From contig NZ_BSTL01000018.1 in assembly GCF_030269485.1 (NCBI RefSeq), positions 62,001-126,000 of the forward strand: 64,000 nt of DNA, written 5' to 3'. The notes under the pieces are model-generated. The model worked only from the letters and a program-made list of their open reading frames with translations, searched no databases and was not told the origin of the DNA. Position numbers and translations under genes: made by a program. Below, in pieces: positions 51,495-59,417 of this stretch. Position 1 is the stretch's first letter; each line of letters starts with the position of its first letter. Source of the DNA: Actinoplanes sp. NBRC 103695. GTDB lineage: Bacteria; Actinomycetota; Actinomycetes; Mycobacteriales; Micromonosporaceae.

Positions 51495-52493
51495 ATGAAT
51501 GACTCTCATGCCCGGAACGCTCCGGGTACCTGGGATCCACCCCAGATGTCGCACTTCAACAGCGCGGACATCGATCAGGTGCGGACCATGCTAAATCGGT
51601 TCTACTATCCGATCTCGGTCGGTGCGCCGGAGGGCCACGACAGCTTCAAGATCGGTGCCGAAGTGATCCAACTCGGACCCGTGACGATCGGGCACCTCAC
51701 TTTCGGGGCTCCGGTGACGCTGATCGCGTCGGAACTGGACGCCTACCATGTCACGATCCCGACCACCGGCCGCATGCAGTCGCGACACGCCGGCCACGAG
51801 GTTTTCGCGCACCCGTCGACGGGCGCCGTGTTCGGTCCGGGCAGCCCGGTCTACACGTTGCACGGCGCCGATTCCGCCGAGCTCGACGTGAAGCTGGAGC
51901 GCCCGGCTTTGGAGGCGGAGCTGGCGGCGCTGCTGGGTCACCCGGTCGAGGGACCGCTCGGCCTGCCGCCGACGATCGACGTCTCGGACGGCCCGGGTCT
52001 GAGCTGGTGCCGGCTGGTACAGAACATGCACGACGAGTGCGCCCTCCCGGACAGCCTCGTGCATCGGGGCCCGATCGCCGTCCGGATGCGCCGGCTCATC
52101 CTCGGCGGCCTGCTCTTCGCGCTGCCGCACCGCTACCACGACGAGCTGACCGCTCCGGCGCAGCCGAGTCCGCCGCGGGCGGTCCGGCGTGCGCAGGAGG
52201 TCATCGAGGCGGAGCCGGAGCGGGCTTTCACGGTGACCGACCTCGCCGAGGTGGCGAGGGTCAGCGTCCGGTCGCTGCAGGACGGATTCCGCAAGCATGC
52301 GGGGTGCTCACCCATGGGTTACCTGCAGCGGGTACGCCTTCAGCGCGCTCGCGCCGACCTGGTGCGCGCCGACCCGGCCAGGGACACGGTGGCCGCGATC
52401 GCCCACCGCTGGGGGTTCGCGCATCTGGGCCGCTTCGCGTCCGCCTACCGGACCCGGTACCAGGAGTCCCCGTCGGAGACGCTCCGGACCTAG
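51495..52493 (+). CDS. AraC-family transcriptional regulator
   Basis: 332 residues from ATG 51495; a start 51 nt upstream is unlikely. The N-terminus resembles the AraC-binding-like domain (PF14525 type): VRTMLNRFYYPISVGAPEG, VTLIASELDAYHVTIPTTG, GAVFGPGSPVYTLHGADS. C-terminal AraC double HTH: FTVTDLAEVARVSVRSLQDG, FRKHAGCSPMGYLQRVRLQR, then VAAIAHRWGFAHLGRFASAY. Target genes cannot be deduced from the neighbours. Its stop codon sits in a repeat at 52486-52540. Confidence 0.9.
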   Translation: MNDSHARNAPGTWDPPQMSHFNSADIDQVRTMLNRFYYPISVGAPEGHDSFKIGAEVIQLGPVTIGHLTFGAPVTLIASELDAYHVTIPTTGRMQSRHAGHEVFAHPSTGAVFGPGSPVYTLHGADSAELDVKLERPALEAELAALLGHPVEGPLGLPPTIDVSDGPGLSWCRLVQNMHDECALPDSLVHRGPIAVRMRRLILGGLLFALPHRYHDELTAPAQPSPPRAVRRAQEVIEAEPERAFTVTDLAEVARVSVRSLQDGFRKHAGCSPMGYLQRVRLQRARADLVRADPARDTVAAIAHRWGFAHLGRFASAYRTRYQESPSETLRT

Positions 52494-52540
52494 AACACCC
52501 GATGGACCTGGAACACCCGATGGACCTGGAACGCCCCGAT
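52486..52540 (+). repeat. 18-bp tandem repeat, three copies, across AraC stop
   Basis: GACCTRGAACACCCGATG at 52486 and 52504, and a diverged third at 52522. The stop TAG of the AraC gene is the A variant in the first copy; the other copies have G there, so an ancestral TGG would have let the frame run on. Confidence 0.8.
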
Positions 52541-52581
52541 CGGGTGACCGCGTTGACCCGTGCGGGTGACGGCTGGTGAAG

Positions 52582-52926
52582 TTACTCGCCGGGATCGAAG
52601 CGCCGCGGCTGGGGGAGCTCGCCGACGCGGTGCGCAGGGCCACGCTCGCCGAGCAGGTGCCCTCGCGGCGGAACCCAGTCACGCCAGGGGCCCAGGTGGG
52701 GCGGGACGGCCGCGGTCTCGCCGTCGCCGGCGCCGCGGAGGGACTGGAGGTACACGATCAGGCGCTGCGCCGCCGCCGAACCGTCCTCGGCCAGGCTCCG
52801 CAGCACCCGCAGCGTGTCGTCGAAGGCCGGGTCGTCGGGCTGGAGCCGCCCGAGCAGGGCCGCGAGACCGCCCAACGCCTGCACCACGTCGCAGGCGTCC
52901 CGCTCGGCGTCCGGCAGATTGGTCAC
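52582..52926 (-). CDS. Hypothetical helical protein
   Basis: 114 residues. Helical first half (AERDACDVVQALGGLAALLG, FDDTLRVLRSLAEDGSAAAQ) and a Pro/Arg-rich second half. No domain recognised. The end lies 90 nt from the AraC stop; convergent. Confidence 0.5.
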   Translation of the reverse strand: MTNLPDAERDACDVVQALGGLAALLGRLQPDDPAFDDTLRVLRSLAEDGSAAAQRLIVYLQSLRGAGDGETAAVPPHLGPWRDWVPPRGHLLGERGPAHRVGELPQPRRFDPGE

Positions 52927-53348
52927 TGCCCGCGATCCTCACGATCGGTCATTTCGCTCATGTTCTCCTCGCCCCCGCGCGTGCTTCAACCAGGGTTTGC
53001 GCACACGTGACAAGCGAGAACGTATTCGCCCGGCTACACAGCGTCCATCCGATGCGCGCAGAGGCTGTCCGCTTCGCGCTCGCTTCGACCACGGACTCAC
53101 CGATCGTCCGTTTCGCACCGCGCAGGATGGTGTAAGGCGCAAACATACCCGCATCGACCCAGGTCACGGCCGGTGTTGGGCATCGGCGGCGACGGACGGC
53201 CGGTCCGATTCCACAACAGACCCCGCGGGCCGTGGACGCACATCGGCGAAGACCACCCGGACGGGTAACCCGGCGCCGGAGGAAGATCGCGGATAGGCCG
53301 GCGGTTGCCGGGTATGGGATCCGAAAGGGTCATGCGAAGGAGGGGAAG
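52927..53348. other. Intergenic stretch
   Basis: About 420 nt between the divergent genes starting at 52926 and 53349. I see no convincing gene, repeat or hairpin. Several short frames are low complexity. It must carry the promoters for both neighbours, but no clear boxes can be named. Confidence 0.3.
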
Positions 53349-53636
53349 ATGGTCGAGCCGATTCAGCCGCTCGAGGAGACGCCCGAGGTCGCGGACGCGG
53401 TGGAGGACGACGTCGCGGTGTCCGCGTTCATCACCGGCGGCGGCCCCGACGAGGACACACCCGAGTTCCTGCCGCCGGGCGCCGAGCCCGTGGTGCGGAC
53501 CGGCGCGGAGCAGCCGTGGGATCCGGCCGATCTGGCCGTCGCCCAGGGCAAGGACCCGACACCGGAGAACGTCGAACGGGCCCGCGCCGAGCTCGATCGC
53601 GACGGCGCCGCCGCGATCGAACGAACGGTCCCCTGA
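53349..53636 (+). CDS. Small acidic hypothetical protein
   Basis: 95 residues from ATG 53349 with a strong GGAGG. Strongly acidic and probably largely disordered: VEPIQPLEETPEVADAVEDD, FITGGGPDEDTPEFLPPGAE, PENVERARAELDRDGAAAIE. No recognised family. Stop lies 61 nt from the convergent DUF4180 gene. Confidence 0.55.
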   Translation: MVEPIQPLEETPEVADAVEDDVAVSAFITGGGPDEDTPEFLPPGAEPVVRTGAEQPWDPADLAVAQGKDPTPENVERARAELDRDGAAAIERTVP

Positions 53637-53696
53637 ACGCATCCGCGGGGGCGGCCCCCCACCGGTCCGCCCCCGCGGATGTGCACGTCCAGGGCC

Positions 53697-54059
53697 CTAG
53701 AGGTGGGTGTCCAGATCGTCGAGGTCGGTGACGAACCAGATGTGCCGGCCTCGGTTGGACTCCCGGACCAGGTCGCGCAGCGCGTCGCTGGCCGCGACCT
53801 GCTCGCCGATGTCGCCGACCACGGCCAGCCGGATCCGGTAGTTCACGAATTTCTGCATGATCTCGCCGGCCAGCCCGCTGCGGAGCCGGAAGAAGCTCTC
53901 GTCGAGCCGGCCGGCCGGGATCGCGACCACGTCGCTGCGCCCGAACGCCGACCCGATCACGTCGAGCGCGTCCTGCGGTGTGGCGATCGGTGGCCCGTCG
54001 GCCGCGCACATCAGCACCGCCACGCCGCCTCGCCGTTCGACGATCTCGTCCTCAGTCAT
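53697..54059 (-). CDS. DUF4180-domain protein
   Basis: 120 residues. DUF4180 features: VAVLMCAADGPPIATPQDAL, VIGSAFGRSDVVAIPAGRLD, FFRLRSGLAGEIMQKFVNYR and RLAVVGDIGEQVAASDALRD. Function of the family is unknown. Overlaps the HTH gene by 8 nt; the pair is likely one transcription unit with the HTH protein first. Confidence 0.8.
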   Translation of the reverse strand: MTEDEIVERRGGVAVLMCAADGPPIATPQDALDVIGSAFGRSDVVAIPAGRLDESFFRLRSGLAGEIMQKFVNYRIRLAVVGDIGEQVAASDALRDLVRESNRGRHIWFVTDLDDLDTHL

Positions 54060-54465
54060 CCGACCCGCCCTCCCCCGCCACCGCTGCCAGGAATCCGTCG
54101 ATCGTGATCAGCACATCGGCCGCGGCCGCCGGCGGGCCGAGGACGATCAGTTTCAGGTGGCCGCGCGACGCGTCGTAGACCGACTGGACCCGCAGCCCTC
54201 GCACCTGCTGCACCCCCGCGACGACCAGCGTGCTCACCCGGTCGGCGAGTTGGGCCGTCACGTCATCGAGCTCCACCACCGCCGTCACGTGCACCGACGC
54301 CGCCGCTCGCGGACTGCCGGTGAACGCGTCCAGGTCACGCTGCGCGATCCGGTACTGCTTGCCGATGCGGACCGCGGGCAGCCGGCCGTCACGGATGTAG
54401 CCCCGCACCGTCCGGACGTGCAGACCCAGAAGCCCGGCGACCTGCTCCGGTGAGTGCCACTCCAT
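54052..54465 (-). CDS. Excisionase/MerR-type helix-turn-helix protein
   Basis: 137 residues, ATG 54465. The N-terminal HTH_17-like unit is explicit: SPEQVAGLLGLHVRTVRGYI, RDGRLPAVRIGKQYRIAQRD, LDAF. The C-terminal half is a beta-rich domain of unknown kind (VHVTAVVELDDVTAQLADRV, GHLKLIVLGPPAAAADVLIT). Coupled to the DUF4180 gene. Confidence 0.8.
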   Translation of the reverse strand: MEWHSPEQVAGLLGLHVRTVRGYIRDGRLPAVRIGKQYRIAQRDLDAFTGSPRAAASVHVTAVVELDDVTAQLADRVSTLVVAGVQQVRGLRVQSVYDASRGHLKLIVLGPPAAAADVLITIDGFLAAVAGEGGSDD

Positions 54466-54505
54466 GGTTCCCTATCGTACGCTCAAAGCAAGCTTTTAAG
54501 GAATT

Positions 54506-54991
54506 CTAGGGAAGGTCACGGGACCAGTTCTGACCCACGAGTCGCACGCCGAAGCTGTCGTGCGGCTCCTCGTCGTCGAGCGTGAAGCCGGCCGCCTGAT
54601 AGATCTTGCGGGCCGACGTGAGGACGTCGTTGGTCCAGAGCGTGATGCGCCGATATCCCGCCGCCGTGGCGAAGGACAGGCACTCACCGACCAGCCGGGC
54701 GCCGAGCCCGTGCCCCCGGAAGGCCGGATCGACCAGCAGGATCCGCAGCTTCGCGGTCTCCGGGCCGGCCTCCACGCAGAAGACGCAGCCGGCCCGCCGC
54801 CCGTCCACCTCGGCGATCCAGGCGGCGTCGCGGGCGGGATCCCGCTTGTCCGCGAAGTCGGCCACGATCCGCGCCACGAGCTGCTCGAAGGTGGCGTCCC
54901 ACCCGTACTCGGCCGCGTAGACCTCGCCGTGCGCCATCACCACCCAGCCCAGGTCACCCGGCACGCCCAAGGGCCGGACCAGCACCGTCAT
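54506..54991 (-). CDS. GNAT-family N-acetyltransferase
   Basis: 161 residues from ATG 54991, with AGGTGGTGG upstream. GNAT motif A: LRILLVDPAFRGHGLGARLV with Q/RxxGxG/A for acetyl-CoA; then AAGYRRITLWTNDVLTSARK and IYQAAGFTLDDEEPHDSFG. Substrate cannot be read. Divergent from the TetR regulator with a shared operator. Confidence 0.88.
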   Translation of the reverse strand: MTVLVRPLGVPGDLGWVVMAHGEVYAAEYGWDATFEQLVARIVADFADKRDPARDAAWIAEVDGRRAGCVFCVEAGPETAKLRILLVDPAFRGHGLGARLVGECLSFATAAGYRRITLWTNDVLTSARKIYQAAGFTLDDEEPHDSFGVRLVGQNWSRDLP

Positions 54992-55008
54992 CGGGCCACC
55001 ACCTATCC

Positions 55009-55028
55009 ACTGAAACGACTGTTTCAGT
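55009..55028. promoter_or_regulatory. TetR operator
   Basis: ACTGAAAC-GACT-GTTTCAGT, a perfect 8-bp inverted repeat with a 4-nt spacer, between the divergent GNAT (start 54991) and TetR (start 55040) genes. Typical TetR-family operator placement, controlling both. Confidence 0.75.
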
Positions 55029-55039
55029 AGGATGCCCGG

Positions 55040-55594
55040 ATGGTCAGCGAGACGGCAAGCCCCCGCCGGACGGAACTGCTCGAGGCGGCGTACGGCTACG
55101 CGCTGGCGCACGGCCTGGCCGACCTGTCGCTGCGTCCCCTGGCGGCGGCGATCGGTTCCAGCCCGCGGGTGCTGCTCTACCTCTTCGGATCCAAGGAGGG
55201 CCTGATCCGCGAGCTGCTGGCCCGCGCACGCGCCGACGAGGTGGCCCTGCTGCGCTCGGCGCCGGCCGGCGGCCTCGCCGAGACCACGCTGATGATCTGG
55301 GGCTGGCTCTCCGACCCGGCCCACCGCGCGCTGCTGACCCTGTGGACGGAGGCCTACGCGCGGTCACTCATCGACCCGGACGGCCCGTGGTCGGCCTTCG
55401 CCGCCGAAACCGTCCGTGACTGGCTGGCCCTGCTTGCCGCCGCCCAGCCCGAGTCCATCCGCGACACCCCGGCCGCCGAGGCCGCGCGCACCGCCGCCCT
55501 GGCCCTGCTCCGCGGCGCCCTGCTCGACCTGCTGGCGACCGGCGATCACGCCCGCACGACGGCCGCCGTCCACGCCGCCCTGCCGCCCGGGTGA
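55040..55594 (+). CDS. TetR-family transcriptional regulator
   Basis: 184 residues, ATG 55040. N-terminal HTH: RTELLEAAYGYALAHGLADL, SLRPLAAAIGSSPRVLLYLF, GSKEGLIRELLA. C-terminal ligand domain of helices, including LALLRGALLDLLATGDHART. Likely represses itself and the acetyltransferase gene through 55009-55028. Confidence 0.9.
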   Translation: MVSETASPRRTELLEAAYGYALAHGLADLSLRPLAAAIGSSPRVLLYLFGSKEGLIRELLARARADEVALLRSAPAGGLAETTLMIWGWLSDPAHRALLTLWTEAYARSLIDPDGPWSAFAAETVRDWLALLAAAQPESIRDTPAAEAARTAALALLRGALLDLLATGDHARTTAAVHAALPPG

Positions 55595-55627
55595 TGCGTA
55601 TACGTGCTCAGAGCAAAACGACCGCGA

Positions 55628-57157
55628 TCAGGTGACGGTGACCGTGATGCCGTGCCACCCGGTGGCGCCGGACGGGAACGGGGTGACCCGGGCTTCGGGC
55701 TGGACGGCGCCGGTGTCGTCGGTCGCCCGGACGGTGAGCGTGTGCGGGCCGGCGGCCGGCTTCCACGGCAGGCGCCACTGGACCCAGGTGTCGGTGGACG
55801 GCGTGGGCAGCAGGTCCGCCCGCTGCCACGAGCCGTCGTCGACCCGCACCTCCACGGTCCGGATGCCGCGGCCCTGCGCCCAGGCCACCCCGGCGATCGT
55901 CGCGTCGCCGGCCGGCACCTCGGCGAACGGCTGCGGGCGGTCGATCCGGGACGCCGTCTTCACCGGCGCTTGCGCGGCCCAGCCTCGGCGTACCCAGTAG
56001 GCGTCGAACTCCGCGAACGTCGTCAGCTCCAGCTCGGTCACCCACTTGCAGGCCCCGGCGTACCCGAAGAGCCCGGGTGTCAGCATGCGCACCGGAAAGC
56101 CGTGCTCGAGCGGCAGCGGCTCGCCGTTCATCCCGACGCAGAGCATCGCGTCCCGGCCGTCCAGCACCGTCGCGGTCGGCGTGCCGATCGTCATGCCCTC
56201 GGCCGACCGGGCCACCAGCTGGTCGGCGCCGGGATCGATGCCCACCTCGCGCAGCAGCGGCGCCAGCGGAACGCCGAGCCACCTGGCGGTGCCGATGTAG
56301 GGCCCGCCGACCTCGTTGGACACGCAGTTCAGAGTGATCACGCGCTCGATCAGCGGCCGGTCGAGCAGGTCGGCGAAGCTCAGCGTCTGCTCCCGGCCGA
56401 CCATCCCGTGGACGCGCAGCCGCCAAGAGTCCACGTCGATCCGCGGCACGGTCAGCGCGGTGTCCACCCGGTAGAACCCGGCGTTCGGCGTCACGAAGCC
56501 CGGGCCCACGCCGGTGGGCAACGGCTTCGCCGGGTCGGCGGCGGCCGGCAGTTTGATGGCCGCGCGCGATGCCGTCACCGCCCCGCCGCGAGCCCGCTTC
56601 ACCACGGCGGCAGCCCCGCCGGCGGCCACCGTCCCTCCAGCGATCACGGCCGCGGCCTGCAAAAAGGCGCGACGGTCCACGAGTACGCGCGAAGGCTTGC
56701 CCAAAGCAGAAGCAGCAGGGGAGGCTGCGACGGCTGGAACCCGGCGTGCGGCCCCCACCAGCAATACCCCGGCCACGGCGGCGGCCAGCAGCGACGGCAC
56801 CGCGTCATAGATCCCCGCGGCGGGCCGCGACAGCGCCGCACCCGCGCCGGCAACTCCCAGAATCCCCGCGCCGACAATGCCGAACCACCATCGCCGGGCC
56901 GTCAGCAGGCCGACCACGGCGGCGAACACCACCAGCACGACCCCGATCGACCCGAGGAGCACCGGCTTGTCGGCGGTCCCGAGCTCCCGCACCGCGAATT
57001 CCTTGACCGGCGTCGGAGTGGCATCGATGATCGCCCCGCCCACCGCGACCAGCGGCCCCGCCGGCGGCCGGGTGGCGGCGGCCAGCAGCTCGCCCACGGC
57101 GACCCCGGCCGCGGCGGCCAGGACACCGAGCACAGCGGAAGATCCGGTCCGGCGCAT
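55628..57157 (-). CDS. Membrane-anchored molybdopterin (sulfite oxidase-like) oxidoreductase
   Basis: 509 residues, ATG 57157. Four N-terminal membrane helices (SAVLGVLAAAAGVAVGELLA, VLLGSIGVVLVVFAAVVGLL, WWFGIVGAGILGVAGAGAAL, SLLAAAVAGVLLVGAA), a further hydrophobic segment (DRRAFLQAAAVIAGGTVAAG), then the catalytic Moco domain: LIERVITLNCVSNEVGGPYI with the ligand Cys, and GFPVRMLTPGLFGYAGACKW. A C-terminal dimerisation beta domain follows (VEVRVDDGSWQRADLL). The catalytic domain should be outside the membrane. Downstream of the fasciclin gene and possibly under the same sigma factor. Confidence 0.9.
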   Translation of the reverse strand: MRRTGSSAVLGVLAAAAGVAVGELLAAATRPPAGPLVAVGGAIIDATPTPVKEFAVRELGTADKPVLLGSIGVVLVVFAAVVGLLTARRWWFGIVGAGILGVAGAGAALSRPAAGIYDAVPSLLAAAVAGVLLVGAARRVPAVAASPAASALGKPSRVLVDRRAFLQAAAVIAGGTVAAGGAAAVVKRARGGAVTASRAAIKLPAAADPAKPLPTGVGPGFVTPNAGFYRVDTALTVPRIDVDSWRLRVHGMVGREQTLSFADLLDRPLIERVITLNCVSNEVGGPYIGTARWLGVPLAPLLREVGIDPGADQLVARSAEGMTIGTPTATVLDGRDAMLCVGMNGEPLPLEHGFPVRMLTPGLFGYAGACKWVTELELTTFAEFDAYWVRRGWAAQAPVKTASRIDRPQPFAEVPAGDATIAGVAWAQGRGIRTVEVRVDDGSWQRADLLPTPSTDTWVQWRLPWKPAAGPHTLTVRATDDTGAVQPEARVTPFPSGATGWHGITVTVT

Positions 57158-57178
57158 GATGTCTCCTCCAGGAAGAAA

Positions 57179-57211
57179 GGGACCGGCCGCCGAGAGGCGG
57201 CCGGCCGTCCC
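57179..57211 (-). terminator. Hairpin between fasciclin and Moco genes
   Basis: GGGACCGGCCGCC pairs with GGCGGCCG...GTCCC across a 4-nt loop with a 3-nt bulge, in the gap between the two minus-strand genes. No T-tract. Possible partial terminator reducing Moco gene expression relative to fasciclin. Confidence 0.4.
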
Positions 57212-57215
57212 GTCG

Positions 57216-57845
57216 TCACTTCTTGGGCATCAGGACCGTGTCGATGATGTAGACGGTGGCGTTGGCCGTCTGCACGTTGCCGCAGACCACGGCCGACGTC
57301 CCGTCCACCTTGAACATCTCGCCGCTGCCCTCGACGGTCAGCGACCCGCCCTCCAGGGTCTTGTGCGTGCCGGCGAGCTGCTCCGGCGTCAGCTTCCCGG
57401 GTACCACGTGGAAGGTCAGGATGCTGGTCAGGGTCTTCTTGTCGGCGAGGACCTTCTTGAGGTCGGCGGCCGGGATCTTGTCGAACGCCGAGTTGGCCGG
57501 CGCGAAGACGGTCAGGTCCGGCGCGGTGTTCAGCGAGTCGACCAGGTTGGCCTGCTTCACGGCGGCCACCAGTGTGGACAGCACCGGGTTGCCGGACGCG
57601 GCGGTCGCCACGGGCACCTTGGCCATCGAGGCGAAACTGCCCGGGTTGGACTCGTCGGTCGGCACGGCCGAGCAGCCGGGGCCGAAGTTGGTCATCGTCT
57701 CCGGCGCGGCGCTGCTCATCATGGGCGACGGCGCGGCCGCCGGTGCCGCCGCGCCGCTGGAGTCATCCGAGGAGGACCCGCAGGCGGCGATCGAGACGGT
57801 GAAGAAGGCGGCCGCAGCGAGCGCGGAGATCTTGGTCAGTCGCAT
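57216..57845 (-). CDS. Fasciclin (FAS1)-domain lipoprotein, Mpt83-like
   Basis: 209 residues, ATG 57845. Lipoprotein signal MRLTKISALAAAAFFTVSIA with lipobox AACGS (Cys about residue 22). A Ser/Ala/Pro-rich spacer, then one FAS1 domain: NPVLSTLVAAVKQANLVDSL, DLTVFAPANSAFDKIPAADL, LTSILTFHVVPGKLTPEQLA, and the end VQTANATVYIIDTVLMPKK. Similar in layout to mycobacterial Mpt70/Mpt83, which are controlled by SigK; the promoter at 57882-57908 supports the same logic here. Confidence 0.9.
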   Translation of the reverse strand: MRLTKISALAAAAFFTVSIAACGSSSDDSSGAAAPAAAPSPMMSSAAPETMTNFGPGCSAVPTDESNPGSFASMAKVPVATAASGNPVLSTLVAAVKQANLVDSLNTAPDLTVFAPANSAFDKIPAADLKKVLADKKTLTSILTFHVVPGKLTPEQLAGTHKTLEGGSLTVEGSGEMFKVDGTSAVVCGNVQTANATVYIIDTVLMPKK

Positions 57846-57857
57846 TGTTTTGCCCCT

Positions 57858-57880
57858 CTTTGTGATTTTCTGTCACAAAG
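57858..57880 (-). promoter_or_regulatory. Inverted repeat CTTTGTGA-7-TCACAAAG at the fasciclin start site
   Basis: A perfect 8-bp inverted repeat with a 7-nt spacer, just downstream of the -10 box and 13 nt before the fasciclin ATG. Could be a repressor site or an mRNA hairpin hiding the ribosome site GAGGGG. Confidence 0.55.
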
Positions 57881-57881
57881 G

Positions 57882-57908
57882 ATTCGGAGCGAAACGTTTG
57901 CCGGATGG
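57882..57908 (-). promoter_or_regulatory. SigK-like promoter of the fasciclin gene
   Basis: Minus strand CCATCC (57908-57903), 15-nt spacer, CCGAAT (57887-57882). Both boxes and spacing are identical to the promoter at 59418-59444 before the sigma gene. The mycobacterial SigK consensus, as I recall it, is CCATCC and CCGAAT with a spacer of 16-17. The -10 lies 37 nt from the fasciclin ATG. Confidence 0.7.
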
Positions 57909-57916
57909 GTCCGAAT

Positions 57917-58657
57917 TCAGACCAGCGGCAGCTGCGACACCAACGGCATGGTCGGAGTGGCCGAACCACCGGCCGGCTCGACCGTCACGCCGACCATGTC
58001 GGCGCCCGGCAGACCGTTGACGATCTGCACCGCGCTCGCCTCACCGGCCGGCAGCACCCCGGCGGACGTCGGTGTCGTGCCGCGGATCGTCCAGAGCTGG
58101 AACACCTTGCCGTCGGCCGGCGGCGCGGAGGCCCCCAGCAGGATCACGCCGGCGTCCTTCGACGGGGACTGCGCCACCGTCACCTTGCCGCCGCCGGTGA
58201 CCGGGGCGGTACGAACCACCAGATCGGGGGCGGCCAGGATGTCGCGTGTCCGTTCGGTCTGCGCGGATGCCCGGGCGGCGGTCGCGATCGAGTCGCCTAC
58301 CCGCTGCTCCTGAACCTGATAGACGGCCGTGCTCGCCCCACCGGCCAGGACCACCGCGGCGGCCGCGGCAACCAGCCAGCGGCGAGGCGCGGGCTGGGCG
58401 GAACGCATCGGCGCGGGCGAGACCGGCGCCACCTGACGCGTCTGAGCGATCGCCCCCAGCACGGCGGAACGCAGCCGTGGCGGCGGGACCGACCAGGTGC
58501 TGTCGGCCAGCCGGCCGGCGGTCTCCCGCAGCTCGTCCAGCTCGGTCCGGCAGCTCTCGCACTCCCGCACGTGGCGGTCGAAGGCAGCACGCTCGAGGTC
58601 GTCAACAGCGTCCAGGGCGTAGGCACCTACCAGAGCATGGATATCCGTCGTGGTCAT
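57917..58657 (-). CDS. rskA: RskA-like anti-sigma factor
   Basis: 246 residues from ATG 58657 (GGGAGG upstream). The N-terminal zinc-binding anti-sigma motif is HVRECESC (H-x3-C-x2-C), about residues 28-35, preceded by MTTTDIHALVGAYALDAVDD. One membrane helix (WLVAAAAAVVLAGGASTAVY) at about 105-125 is followed by an extracytoplasmic RskA domain: VTVAQSPSKDAGVILLGASA, FQLWTIRGTTPTSAGVLPAG, VGVTVEPAGGS. It should hold the sigma factor encoded next to it and release it on a signal, usually through proteolysis. Upstream are two tandem mini-ORFs. Confidence 0.92.
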   Translation of the reverse strand: MTTTDIHALVGAYALDAVDDLERAAFDRHVRECESCRTELDELRETAGRLADSTWSVPPPRLRSAVLGAIAQTRQVAPVSPAPMRSAQPAPRRWLVAAAAAVVLAGGASTAVYQVQEQRVGDSIATAARASAQTERTRDILAAPDLVVRTAPVTGGGKVTVAQSPSKDAGVILLGASAPPADGKVFQLWTIRGTTPTSAGVLPAGEASAVQIVNGLPGADMVGVTVEPAGGSATPTMPLVSQLPLV

Positions 58658-58781
58658 GCCGTGCCTCCCAACCGACAAAGGCAAACTGCGACACCATGAC
58701 GCTCGCTTCGCTCGGTCATGCCGTGCCTCCCAACCGACAAAGGCAAACTGCGACACCATGACGCTCGCTTCGCTCGGTCAT
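58654..58781 (-). repeat. 62-bp tandem repeat forming two coupled mini-ORFs
   Basis: Two exact 62-bp units (boundaries about 58655-58716 and 58717-58778). Each encodes, on the minus strand, the same 21 residues (MTERSERHGVAVCLCRLGGT, A) with its own ribosome site GGGAGG before the following ATG. Mini-ORFs run 58781-58716 and 58719-58654. Each overlaps the next reading frame as ATGA: sigma stop, mini-ORF 1, mini-ORF 2, rskA start. No difference between the two units was found. Confidence 0.85.
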
Positions 58782-59377
58782 GCCGTCACCTCCACACCCA
58801 GGCAGTCGCGCAACCGGATCAAACCGTCGCGCATCCGAGTCTTGACCGTCGGCAGGGAGGTCGACAGGAGCTCGGCGACCTCGCGATAGCTGTGACCCTG
58901 GTAATAGGCCAGCGTCACGGCCTGGCGCTGGAGATCCGTCAGGTCGTCGAGGCAGCGCCGGACCTGCTGGCGTTCCAGCCGCCCGGTCACCTCGTCGACC
59001 ACCTCGTCGTGCGGGATCTCGACCTGCGCCACGCCCACCTTCATGACCCGGTCGGCCGCGGACTGCTCCGACCGCACCCGGTCCACCGCCCGCCGATGCG
59101 CGATCGTGAAGATCCACGAGGTAGCCGACCCGCGCGCGCCGTCGAAGCGGGCCGCGTTGCGCCAGACCTCCACGAGCACCTCCTGGGTGACCTCCTCGGT
59201 CTGCGCGGGGTCGCGCAACACGCGGCGGATCAGGCCGTACACCCGCGGCGCCACCAGGTCGTACAGCCGGCCGAAGGCCTGTTCGTCTCCCTGAGCCACC
59301 TCACGCAGCAGTTGTGCCGGGTCCGTGGGCGGCGGCCCAGGCACCGCGGAGAGGTGGTCTCTGGCTCGCTCCGTCAT
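58778..59377 (-). CDS. sigK: SigK-like ECF sigma factor
   Basis: 199 residues from ATG 59377. A GTG 72 nt upstream (59449) is rejected as start because the promoter at 59418-59444 lies inside that extension. Region 2: LLREVAQGDEQAFGRLYDLV, AQTEEVTQEVLVEVWRNAAR, SATSWIFTIAHRRAVDRVRS. Region 4: CLDDLTDLQRQAVTLAYYQG, HSYREVAELLSTSLPTVKTR. The order sigma, anti-sigma, fasciclin and Moco enzyme echoes mycobacterial sigK loci. Expected to recognise CCATCC-N15-CCGAAT and so regulate itself and the fasciclin gene. Confidence 0.92.
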   Translation of the reverse strand: MTERARDHLSAVPGPPPTDPAQLLREVAQGDEQAFGRLYDLVAPRVYGLIRRVLRDPAQTEEVTQEVLVEVWRNAARFDGARGSATSWIFTIAHRRAVDRVRSEQSAADRVMKVGVAQVEIPHDEVVDEVTGRLERQQVRRCLDDLTDLQRQAVTLAYYQGHSYREVAELLSTSLPTVKTRMRDGLIRLRDCLGVEVTA

Positions 59378-59417
59378 TCCGGTGGGCCTTTCGCGCCGGG
59401 GTGGATCTACGCCGGGG

